Below, in pieces: positions 6,515 to 12,215 of a DNA stretch of 12,215 nt; position 1 is the stretch's first letter, and every line of letters starts with the position of its first letter. The DNA comes from DASZTV01 sp035547515 (GTDB taxonomy: Bacteria; Actinomycetota; Actinomycetes; JAFAQI01). A model generated the notes under the pieces. That model worked only from the letters and a program-made list of their open reading frames with translations, did not search any database and was not told the origin of the DNA. A program made the translations under genes and the position numbers. The stretch covers positions 1 to 12,215 of the forward strand of contig DASZUS010000034.1 of the NCBI GenBank assembly GCA_035547515.1. Direction: 5' to 3'.

Positions 6515-6811
6515 CTACTTCGCCTTCTCGAGAATCTCGACGACGCGCCAGCGCTTGGTCGCCGACAGCGGGCGGGTCTCCATCAGCAGGACGCGGTCGC
6601 CGACGCCGGCGGTGCTCGCCTCGTCGTGCGCCTTGACCTTGCGGGTACGGCGGATCGTCTTGCCGTAGAGCGGGTGCTGGACCCGGTCCTCGACCTCGAC
6701 GGTGACCGTCTTGGTCATCTTGTCGCTGACGACGTAGCCCTCACGGGTCTTGCGGAACCCGCGCTCCGACGTTGCGGTCTTGGTTGCTTCGGTCATGGTT
6801 TCCTCACTCAC
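6515..6811 (-). CDS. rpsQ: 30S ribosomal protein S17
   Basis: Primary 16S rRNA-binding protein of the small-subunit body. The conserved region runs from RKTREGYVVSDKMTKTVTVE to LMETRPLSATKRWRVVEILE. The start is uncertain. A GTG at 6811 gives 98 residues beginning MSEETMTEAT, like other actinobacterial S17 proteins, and overlaps rpmC by 8 nt. An ATG at 6796, giving 93 residues, is preceded by GAGGAA with a short spacing. I list the longer form because the overlap geometry is the same as at rpsS-rplV. The function is not in doubt. Confidence 0.93.
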   Translation of the reverse strand: MSEETMTEATKTATSERGFRKTREGYVVSDKMTKTVTVEVEDRVQHPLYGKTIRRTRKVKAHDEASTAGVGDRVLLMETRPLSATKRWRVVEILEKAK

Positions 6812-7046
6812 CGGCCAGCTCGCCCGCCGCCGGCGCCGTGGTCAGGCCCAGCTCGCGCTCGCGCATGACGGTGTAGATGCGGGCGATGTCACGCCGCACG
6901 GTCTGCAGTCGCTTGTTGTTGTCCAGCTGCCCGGTCGCGGACTGGAAGCGCAGGTTGAACAGCTCTTCCTTGGACTCCTTGAGCTTGGTCACCAGCTCGT
7001 CGTCCTCGAGACCGCGCAGCTCGACGGCTGCGGTTCCGGCTGCCAT
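6804..7046 (-). CDS. rpmC: 50S ribosomal protein L29
   Basis: Small helical protein at the peptide-tunnel exit, part of the docking site for trigger factor and the signal recognition particle. The 80-residue product has the typical two-helix content, with LRGLEDDELVTKLKESKEEL, then FNLRFQSATGQLDNNKRLQ, then VRRDIARIYTVMRERELG. A short Ala/Gly/Glu tail follows, as in other actinobacteria. The ATG at 7046 shares one base with the rplP stop (TGATG) and is preferred over the GTG one codon upstream. The start of rpsQ may overlap the end of this gene. Confidence 0.96.
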   Translation of the reverse strand: MAAGTAAVELRGLEDDELVTKLKESKEELFNLRFQSATGQLDNNKRLQTVRRDIARIYTVMRERELGLTTAPAAGELAGE

Positions 7047-7465
7047 CACGCCTCACCCACTTCACGCGTCACGATGCGGCACTTCATCGGCAGCTTGTGG
7101 ATCGCACGGGTCAGCGCCTGACGCGCCGTCGCCTCGTTGGGGTAGGAGAGCTCGAACATCACGCGGCCCGGCTTGACGTTGGCGACCCACCACTCCGGCG
7201 AGCCCTTGCCGGAGCCCATGCGGGTCTCTGCGGGCTTCTTCGTCAACGGGCGGTCCGGGTAGATGTTGATCCAGACCTTGCCGCCACGACGGATGTGCCG
7301 GGTGATCGCGATACGCGCCGACTCGATCTGGCGGTTCGTGACGTACGCCGGCTCGAGCGCCTGGATGCCGTACTCGCCGAACGTCACGCGCGTGCCGCCC
7401 TTGGCAGCGCCGGAGCGCTTCGGGTGGTGCTGCTTGCGGTGCTTGACCCGCCGCGGAATCAACAT
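7046..7465 (-). CDS. rplP: 50S ribosomal protein L16
   Basis: Large-subunit protein at the A-site tRNA elbow, needed for late assembly and for positioning tRNA. The 139-residue product starts MLIPRRVKHRKQHHP. It contains GGKVWINIYPDRPLTKKPAE (61-80), the universally conserved TRMGSGKGSPEWWVANVKPG (81-100), and VMFELSYPNEATARQAL. The arginine hydroxylated in some bacteria corresponds to Arg82 by alignment from memory. The gap from rpsC is 3 nt. Size and motifs are standard. Confidence 0.98.
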   Translation of the reverse strand: MLIPRRVKHRKQHHPKRSGAAKGGTRVTFGEYGIQALEPAYVTNRQIESARIAITRHIRRGGKVWINIYPDRPLTKKPAETRMGSGKGSPEWWVANVKPGRVMFELSYPNEATARQALTRAIHKLPMKCRIVTREVGEA

Positions 7466-7468
7466 GGC

Positions 7469-8404
7469 TCAGGCCTCTTCGGTGTTCTGGGGAGCTGACT
7501 CGGACGCAGCAGCCTCGGGGCTGTTCCCCGGCACCGCCTGGGTCACGGACTCGGCGGGCGCCTCGACGTTCTCGACGGCGACTCCGCCGGTCGGCTCCGC
7601 GGTGGCAGCGACCGTGGTCGCGTCGGCGGCAGGGACGTCGTCGGTCGTGACGGTGGCTGACGCGCCCGGGCCGCCGTTGACGGCTGCGCTGGCGGCGGTC
7701 GACGGACGGTCGCGGCGCGGACGGCGGTTGCGCTGGTCGCGAGCCCGCAGAGCGGCCGCCGCGGCAGCCTCCTCGCGGGTCATGACCTCGTCACCGGTGT
7801 AGATCCACACCTTGACGCCGATGCGACCGAAGGTCGTGCGCGCCTCGTAGAACCCGAAGTCGATGTTCGCGCGCAGCGTGTGCAGCGGAACCCGGCCCTC
7901 GCGGTAGAACTCCGAGCGGCTCATCTCGGCGCCGCCGAGGCGGCCGCCGCACTGGACCCGGATGCCCTTGGCGCCGCTCTTCATCGCGGACTGCATCGCC
8001 TTGCGCATCGCGCGGCGGAAGCTGACGCGGCTCGACAGCTGCTCGGCGACGCCCTGCGCGACGAGCTGGGCGTCGATCTCGGGGTTCTTCACCTCGAGGA
8101 TGTTGAGGTTCACGTGCTTGTTCGTGAGCTTCTCGAGGTCGCCGCGGATCCGGTCGGCCTCCGCGCCGCGGCGGCCGATGACGATGCCCGGCCGGGCGGT
8201 GTGGATGTCGACGTTGACCCGGTCGCGGGTGCGCTCGATCTCGACACGGCTGATCCCCGCGCGCTCCATGCCCTTGGTGAGCAGGCGACGGATCGCGACG
8301 TCCTCCGCGACGTAGTCGCGGTAGAGCTTGTCGGCGTACCAGCGGCTCTTGTGGCGGGTCGTGATGCCCAGCCGGAAGCCGTTGGGGTTGACCTTCTGAC
8401 CCAT
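7469..8404 (-). CDS. rpsC: 30S ribosomal protein S3 with long acidic tail
   Basis: Small-subunit head protein at the mRNA entry tunnel, contributing with S4 and S5 to mRNA unwinding. The core covers about residues 1-212. It includes MGQKVNPNGFRLGITTRHKS, the KH motif GIVIGRRGAE (73-82), NPEIDAQLVAQGVAEQLSSR and GAEMSRSEFYREGRVPLHTL. The product has 311 residues, against 233 in E. coli and roughly 275 in Streptomyces and Mycobacterium. The extra part is an Arg-rich linker (about 219-233) and then about 78 residues made only of Ala, Thr, Val, Pro, Ser, Gly, Asn, Gln, Asp and Glu. The ATG overlaps the rplV stop by one base. Confidence 0.98.
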   Translation of the reverse strand: MGQKVNPNGFRLGITTRHKSRWYADKLYRDYVAEDVAIRRLLTKGMERAGISRVEIERTRDRVNVDIHTARPGIVIGRRGAEADRIRGDLEKLTNKHVNLNILEVKNPEIDAQLVAQGVAEQLSSRVSFRRAMRKAMQSAMKSGAKGIRVQCGGRLGGAEMSRSEFYREGRVPLHTLRANIDFGFYEARTTFGRIGVKVWIYTGDEVMTREEAAAAAALRARDQRNRRPRRDRPSTAASAAVNGGPGASATVTTDDVPAADATTVAATAEPTGGVAVENVEAPAESVTQAVPGNSPEAAASESAPQNTEEA

Positions 8405-8820
8405 CAGCGTGCCTTCCTGTGCGGACCGCCCGGAAGGGCCGCCGCGGAGTCGTGCGGTGCAACGACGATCGTGATGTGCGAGGTCCGCTTGCGGATCCGG
8501 TACGCCCGGCCCTGCGCGCGGGGACGGAACCGCTTGAGCGTCGGGCCCTCGTCGACGTAGGCCTCGATGACGACCAGGTCGTCGGGGTCGAGACGCAGGT
8601 TGCGGACGTGCGCGAGGTGCTCGGCGTTGGCAATCGCCGAGTCGAGCACCTTGCCGACCGGCTCGGCGGCGGCGTGCGGGTCGAAGCGGACGATGGCCTG
8701 GGCCTCGGCGGCCGGCAGGCCCCGCACCAGGTCGATCACCCGACGGGTCTTCGACGGCGCCATCGAGACGTGCTTGGCGGTCGCCTTGCCGATGACCTCG
8801 TCGTTCAGGACGTCAGCCAC
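8404..8820 (-). CDS. rplV: 50S ribosomal protein L22
   Basis: 23S rRNA-binding protein whose extended hairpin lines the nascent-peptide tunnel and affects macrolide binding. The 138-residue product has AKHVSMAPSKTRRVIDLVRG (15-34), the segment VGKVLDSAIANAEHL (55-69), and the tunnel hairpin GPTLKRFRPRAQGRAYRIRK (92-111) followed by RTSHITIVV. A short Ala/Pro/Arg tail ends it. The start is a GTG at 8820 inside the end of rpsS, an 8-nt overlap, with only a weak purine-rich stretch upstream. This suggests coupled translation. No tunnel-hairpin deletion is seen. Confidence 0.96.
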   Translation of the reverse strand: MADVLNDEVIGKATAKHVSMAPSKTRRVIDLVRGLPAAEAQAIVRFDPHAAAEPVGKVLDSAIANAEHLAHVRNLRLDPDDLVVIEAYVDEGPTLKRFRPRAQGRAYRIRKRTSHITIVVAPHDSAAALPGGPHRKAR

Positions 8821-9094
8821 GGCGGGACCGCCGCTCGTCCTTCACGTGACCGCGGAAGGTACGCGTGGGCGCGAACTCGCCGAGCTTGTGCCCGACCATC
8901 GCCTCGGTCACGAAGACCGGCACGTGCTTGCGACCGTCGTGGACCGCGATGGTGTGACCGAGCATGGTCGGCACGATCATCGAGCGGCGCGACCAGGTCT
9001 TGATCACGTTCTTGGTGCCCTTGTCGTTCTGGGCGTCCACCTTCTTGGCGAGGTGGTCGTCCACGAAGGGACCCTTCTTCAAGCTGCGTGGCAT
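8813..9094 (-). CDS. rpsS: 30S ribosomal protein S19
   Basis: Small-subunit head protein that pairs with S13 and contacts A-site tRNA through its tail. The 93-residue product has the standard MPRSLKKGPFVDDHLAKKV start. IKTWSRRSMIVPTMLGHTIA (31-50), HDGRKHVPVFVTEAMVGHKL (52-71) and GEFAPTRTFRGHVKDE follow. The ATG lies 12 nt after the rplB stop, with TAGGAG overlapping that stop as ribosome binding site. Its own stop lies inside rplV. Confidence 0.98.
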   Translation of the reverse strand: MPRSLKKGPFVDDHLAKKVDAQNDKGTKNVIKTWSRRSMIVPTMLGHTIAVHDGRKHVPVFVTEAMVGHKLGEFAPTRTFRGHVKDERRSRRG

Positions 9095-9106
9095 CTGCGT
9101 CTACTC

Positions 9107-9943
9107 CTAGCGCCGCTTCGTGGCCTTGCGGCGGCGGACGATCATGCGGTCGCTTTCCTTGTTCGCCTGACGGGTACGGCCCTCGGGCTTGCCCCACGGG
9201 CTGACCGGGTGACGGCCGCCGGAGGTCTTGCCCTCACCACCGCCGTGCGGGTGGTCGATGGGGTTCATGGCGACGCCGCGGACCGTCGGGCGCTTGCCCT
9301 TCCAGCGCATGCGGCCGGCCTTGCCCCAGTTGATGTTCGACTGCTCGGCGTTGCCGACCTCGCCGATGGTCGCGCGGCAACGCGCGTCGACGTTGCGGAT
9401 CTCACCGGAAGGCATGCGCAGCTGAGCCATCCCGCCGTCCTTGGCCACGAGCTGGACGCTCGCACCGGCCGAACGGGCGATCTTCGCCCCGCCGCCGGGC
9501 CGCAGCTCGATGGCGTGTACGACGGTGCCGACCGGGATGTTGCGCAGCGGCAGGTTGTTGCCCGGCTTGATGTCGGCCGACGGACCCGACTCGATCCGGT
9601 CGCCCTGCGAGAGGCGCGACGGCGCGATGATGTAACGCTTCTCGCCGTCGGCGTAGTGCAGCAGCGCGATGCGCGCAGTGCGGTTCGGGTCGTACTCGAT
9701 GTGGGCGACCTTGGCCGGCACGCCGTCCTTGTCGTGACGGCGGAAGTCGATGACCCGGTAAGCGCGCTTGTGACCGCCACCCTGGTGGCGAACCGTGACG
9801 CGACCGTGGACGTTGCGGCCGCCCTTGCTGTGCAGCGGGCGGACCAGCGACTTCTCCGGCTCGGTACGCGTGATCTCGACGAAGTCGGCGACGGACGAAC
9901 CGCGGCGACCCGGCGTAGTGGGCTTGTACTTGCGAACGCCCAT
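9107..9943 (-). CDS. rplB: 50S ribosomal protein L2
   Basis: Large-subunit core protein needed for subunit association, tRNA binding and peptidyl-transferase function. The 278-residue product shows MGVRKYKPTTPGRRGSSVAD, the segment GGRNVHGRVTVRHQGGGHKR (41-60), YRVIDFRRHDKDGVPAKVAH, and the signature VRGVAMNPIDHPHGGGEGKT (221-240). His231 matches the functionally important histidine 229 of E. coli. The tail is SDRMIVRRRKATKRR. The ATG shares one base with the rplW stop. Length is normal. Confidence 0.98.
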   Translation of the reverse strand: MGVRKYKPTTPGRRGSSVADFVEITRTEPEKSLVRPLHSKGGRNVHGRVTVRHQGGGHKRAYRVIDFRRHDKDGVPAKVAHIEYDPNRTARIALLHYADGEKRYIIAPSRLSQGDRIESGPSADIKPGNNLPLRNIPVGTVVHAIELRPGGGAKIARSAGASVQLVAKDGGMAQLRMPSGEIRNVDARCRATIGEVGNAEQSNINWGKAGRMRWKGKRPTVRGVAMNPIDHPHGGGEGKTSGGRHPVSPWGKPEGRTRQANKESDRMIVRRRKATKRR

Positions 9944-10242
9944 CAGACGGGACCTCCGAACAGATCGATGCGGTCACCCGGCGCCAGCGCGACGATCGCG
10001 CGCTTGGTCGAGTTGCGCGTCGCGAAGCCGCTGCGGATCCGCTTGCGCTTGCCCGGGCGGTTCAGCGTGTTGACCGAGGTGACGCGAACGTTGAAAACCT
10101 GCTCGACCGCAATGCGGATCTGGGTCTTGTTCGCGTCCTCACGGACGAGGAACGTGTACTTGCCGTCGTCGAGCAGGCCGTAGCTCTTCTCGGAGATGAC
10201 GGGACCGCGCAGGATGTCGCGCGGATCGGCGATGCGGCTCAT
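9943..10242 (-). CDS. rplW: 50S ribosomal protein L23
   Basis: Protein of the tunnel-exit rim and main docking point for trigger factor and the signal recognition particle. The 99-residue product has DPRDILRGPVISEKSYGL near the start and YTFLVREDANKTQIRIAVEQ (29-48). VFNVRVTSVNTLNRPGKRKR (49-68) with the basic loop follows, and the end is GDRIDLFGGPV. The ATG overlaps the rplD stop by 4 nt (ATGA), and its stop overlaps rplB by one base. Confidence 0.97.
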   Translation of the reverse strand: MSRIADPRDILRGPVISEKSYGLLDDGKYTFLVREDANKTQIRIAVEQVFNVRVTSVNTLNRPGKRKRIRSGFATRNSTKRAIVALAPGDRIDLFGGPV

Positions 10243-10886
10243 TCCGCCGCCTCCTTCTCGGTGGTCTTGCCGCCGAGGAACGCCTGCAGCGCACCTTCGG
10301 TGAAGACCAGGTCGTCGGAGACCAGCACGTCGTAGGTGTTGAGCTGGTCGGGAGCCAGCAGGTGCACCGAGCGCACGTTGCGCAGGCTCTTCCAGGTCAG
10401 CGTGTCCTCGCGAGCGACGACCACGAGCACGTGACGGCTCGAGGCGATCGCGGCGAGGGCGGCCGCAGCGGACTTGGTCGACGGGGTGTCGCCCTCGACC
10501 AGCCCGGATACGACGTGCAGCTTGCCGGCGCGTGCCCGGTCGGACAGCGCGGAGCGAAGCGCCGCCGCCTTCATCTTCTTCGGGGTGCGCTGGCTGTAGG
10601 AGCGCGGCGTCGGGCCGTGGACCGTGCCACCGCCGGCGAACTGCGGCGCCCGCGTCGAGCCCTGGCGGGCGCGTCCGGTGCCCTTCTGGCGGTACGGCTT
10701 GCGGCCACCGCCGCTGACCTCACCGCGGGTCTTGGTGTCGTGCGTGCCCTGCCGCGCGGCGGCGAGCTGGGCCACGACCACCTGGTGCACCAGCGGGATG
10801 TTGACCTGGACGTCGAACACGGCGTCGGGCAGCTCGACAGAGCCGGTGACCGAGCCGCTCGGCGACTTCACGTCGACGGTGGCCAT
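10239..10886 (-). CDS. rplD: 50S ribosomal protein L4
   Basis: 23S rRNA-binding protein whose loop reaches the peptide tunnel constriction. In E. coli it also represses the S10 operon. The 215-residue product contains the conserved TRGEVSGGGRKPYRQKGTGR (53-72), ARQGSTRAPQFAGGGTVHGP (73-92), and RTPKKMKAAALRSALSDRA. A globular part ends in VLVSDDLVFTEGALQAFLG. No L4-responsive leader is recognisable upstream of rpsJ, so whether autoregulation occurs here is unknown. The ATG shares one base with the rplC stop. Confidence 0.97.
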   Translation of the reverse strand: MATVDVKSPSGSVTGSVELPDAVFDVQVNIPLVHQVVVAQLAAARQGTHDTKTRGEVSGGGRKPYRQKGTGRARQGSTRAPQFAGGGTVHGPTPRSYSQRTPKKMKAAALRSALSDRARAGKLHVVSGLVEGDTPSTKSAAAALAAIASSRHVLVVVAREDTLTWKSLRNVRSVHLLAPDQLNTYDVLVSDDLVFTEGALQAFLGGKTTEKEAAE

Positions 10887-11554
10887 CAGGCAGCACCCTC
10901 TCCGGCGACCGGGGCCTTCGCCGCGGTCCGGACCAGCACGAGCGCACCGGTCGGGCCGGGGATCGCGCCCTTGATCAGCAGCATGCCCTTCTCGGCGTCG
11001 ACCGAGTGGACCTTCAGGTTCAGCGTGGTGGTGCGGGCACCACCGTGACGGCCGGCCATCCGCAGGCCCTTGAACACGCGCGCCGGAGTGGCGCAGGCGC
11101 CGATGGAGCCCGGCGAGCGGTGCTTGCGCTGCACACCGTGACCGGCGCCGAGGCCGCCGAAGCCGTGGCGCTTCATGACACCGGCGAAGCCCTTGCCCTT
11201 GCTCGTCGCCACCACGTCGACCAGTGCGCCGGCCTCGAACACCTCGGCCGTCACCTCCTGGCCGACCTGGTACGTGGAGGCGTCCGTCGTACGGATCTCG
11301 ACGAGGTAGCGGCGCGGCGGGACGCCGGCCTTCTCGAAGTGGCCGGTCTCGGGCTTGTTGACCTTGCGGGGGTCGACCGCGCCGAAGCCGAGCTGTACGG
11401 CGTCGTACCCGTCACGCTCCGGGGTCCGGACCTGCGTCACGACGCACGGCCCGGCCTTCACCACCGTCACCGGGACCAGCCGGTTCGCGGCGTCCCAGAC
11501 CTGGGTCATCCCGAGCTTCTCGCCCAGGATGCCCTTCTGCTGCCTGATTCCCAT
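10886..11554 (-). CDS. rplC: 50S ribosomal protein L3
   Basis: Early-assembling 23S rRNA-binding protein whose loop approaches the peptidyl-transferase centre. The 222-residue product has GILGEKLGMTQVWD (8-21), VVKAGPCVVTQVRT, GKGFAGVMKRHGFGG (120-134), HRSPGSIGACATPARVFKG (145-163) and RMAGRHGGARTTTLNLKV. The position of the glutamine methylated in E. coli (GQNQTPG) reads GACATPA here, as is usual in actinobacteria. A 14-nt gap with GGGA precedes the ATG. The last dozen residues are a variable Ala-rich tail. Confidence 0.97.
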   Translation of the reverse strand: MGIRQQKGILGEKLGMTQVWDAANRLVPVTVVKAGPCVVTQVRTPERDGYDAVQLGFGAVDPRKVNKPETGHFEKAGVPPRRYLVEIRTTDASTYQVGQEVTAEVFEAGALVDVVATSKGKGFAGVMKRHGFGGLGAGHGVQRKHRSPGSIGACATPARVFKGLRMAGRHGGARTTTLNLKVHSVDAEKGMLLIKGAIPGPTGALVLVRTAAKAPVAGEGAA

Positions 11555-11568
11555 TGTCGGTCGGTCCC

Positions 11569-11877
11569 TTAGAGCTTGATCTCGATGTCGACGCCGGCGG
11601 GCAGGTCGAGGCGCATCAGCGAGTCGACGGTCTTCGGCGTCGGGTCAAGGATGTCGATCAGGCGCTTGTGCGTGCGCATCTCGAAGTGCTCGCGTGAGTC
11701 CTTGTACTTGTGCGGCGAGCGGATCACGCAGTAGACGTTCTTCTCAGTCGGCAGCGGCACCGGGCCCGCGACCTGCGCACCCGTGCGAGTCACCGTCTCG
11801 ACGATCTTGCGCGCCGATGAGTCGATGATCTCGTGGTCGTAGGCCTTGAGCCGAATGCGGATCTTCTGTCCCGCCAT
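11569..11877 (-). CDS. rpsJ: 30S ribosomal protein S10 (NusE)
   Basis: Small-subunit head protein that also acts, as NusE, with NusB in transcription antitermination and links NusG to the ribosome. The 102-residue product is of standard length. It shows MAGQKIRIRLKAYDHEIIDS, then the region VAGPVPLPTEKNVYCVIRSP (37-56) and HKYKDSREHFEMRTHKRLID (56-75). It ends LPAGVDIEIKL. The ATG has only a weak AGAGAAG upstream. It is the first gene of the S10 cluster, 73 nt after tuf. Confidence 0.98.
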   Translation of the reverse strand: MAGQKIRIRLKAYDHEIIDSSARKIVETVTRTGAQVAGPVPLPTEKNVYCVIRSPHKYKDSREHFEMRTHKRLIDILDPTPKTVDSLMRLDLPAGVDIEIKL

Positions 11878-11950
11878 GGCTTCTCTTCACAATCCTTCGG
11901 TCGTTACCGCTGCTGCACTGCTGGTTGGTGGCGGCCGTTGCGTACTGGTC
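11878..11950 (-). other. Short spacer between tuf and rpsJ
   Basis: The 73-nt gap is the only room near the window for an S10-operon promoter or leader. I see no convincing -35/-10 pair, no strong terminator hairpin with a T-run after tuf, and no long structured leader such as the one E. coli L4 binds. A purine-rich GAAGAGAAG just before the rpsJ ATG is the probable weak ribosome binding site. Readthrough from tuf is the simplest reading, but a promoter cannot be excluded by eye. Confidence 0.4.
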
Positions 11951-12215
11951 CTACTCGGTGATCTTGGTGACGCGGCCCGCGCCGACGGTCCGGCCACCCT
12001 CGCGGATCGCGAACCGCAGACCCTCTTCCATGGCGACCGGCTGGATCAGCTCGACGGCCATCTCGGTGTTGTCGCCCGGCATGACCATCTCGGTGCCCTC
12101 GGGCAGCGTGACGACGCCGGTGACGTCCGTCGTACGGAAGTAGAACTGCGGGCGGTAGTTGTTGAAGAACGGGGTGTGACGGCCACCCTCCTCCTTGCTG
12201 AGGATGTAGACGTTC
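11951..12215 (-). CDS. tuf: Elongation factor Tu, carboxy-terminal part (5' end beyond the window)
   Basis: GTPase that carries aminoacyl-tRNA to the ribosomal A site. Only the last 87 residues, the third beta-barrel domain, are in view. They show NVYILSKEEGGRHTPFFNNY, RPQFYFRTTDVTGVV, MVMPGDNTEMAVELIQPVAM, and the end RFAIREGGRTVGAGRVTKITE. These are near-invariant in bacterial EF-Tu, so the identity is certain despite truncation by the window edge. The stop is TAG. Position directly before rpsJ follows the usual rpsL-rpsG-fusA-tuf order; those partners would lie to the right of the window. Confidence 0.97.
   Translation of the reverse strand, partial: NVYILSKEEGGRHTPFFNNYRPQFYFRTTDVTGVVTLPEGTEMVMPGDNTEMAVELIQPVAMEEGLRFAIREGGRTVGAGRVTKITE

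Noticed and set aside
8567..10183. Open plus-strand frame of 538 codons opposite rplV-rpsS-rplB-rplW
   Set aside because: It spans several certain minus-strand genes, has an Arg/Asp/Val-rich composition with no family motif, and arises because GC-rich codon use leaves antisense frames free of stops.
1..12215. Mobile element, prophage, CRISPR, defence or biosynthetic system in the window
   Set aside because: Every part of the window over 100 nt is covered by a recognised housekeeping gene in conserved order; no repeats, integrase, transposase or foreign-composition segment is visible.

Overview
The window is a contiguous stretch of an actinobacterial core-translation locus, read entirely from the minus strand. 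GC content is very high, starts include GTG and TTG, and EF-Tu lies immediately upstream of rpsJ. The proteins (S14 of the short zinc type, S3 with a long tail, SecY opening MLTAFGRAF) all look like a high-GC Gram-positive. Genus cannot be fixed from the window. A Nocardioidaceae- or Streptomyces-like actinomycete is my best inference. Nothing points to horizontal transfer, phage, mobile elements, CRISPR or RNA genes.

Layout, following transcription from right to left: the 3' end of tuf (12215-11951); a 73-nt spacer; the S10 cluster rpsJ-rplC-rplD-rplW-rplB-rpsS-rplV-rpsC-rplP-rpmC-rpsQ (11877-6515); after only 4 nt, the spc cluster rplN-rplX-rplE-rpsZ(S14)-rpsH-rplF-rplR-rpsE-rpmD-rplO-secY (6510-979); then adk (979-323) and the 5' part of map (290 to the left edge). 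This gives 23 complete genes and two cut by the window edges. No gene of another function interrupts the order.

The genes form one assembly programme. EF-Tu delivers aminoacyl-tRNA. Twenty-one ribosomal proteins build both subunits. SecY is the membrane channel that receives nascent chains. Adk balances adenylate nucleotides, and Map removes the initiator methionine. Almost every junction is an overlap of 1, 4 or 8 nt or a gap of 2-14 nt, so translational coupling is likely throughout. The longer gaps are tuf-rpsJ (73 nt), rpsZ-rpsH (91 nt), rplO-secY (46 nt) and adk-map (32 nt).

I found no undescribed system. The points worth a second look are modest: a possible structured leader that could hide the weak ribosome binding site of rpsH; an S3 protein with a roughly 78-residue acidic tail lacking any basic residue; a zinc-binding theme (S14, L24, Adk lid); and non-ATG starts for several genes.
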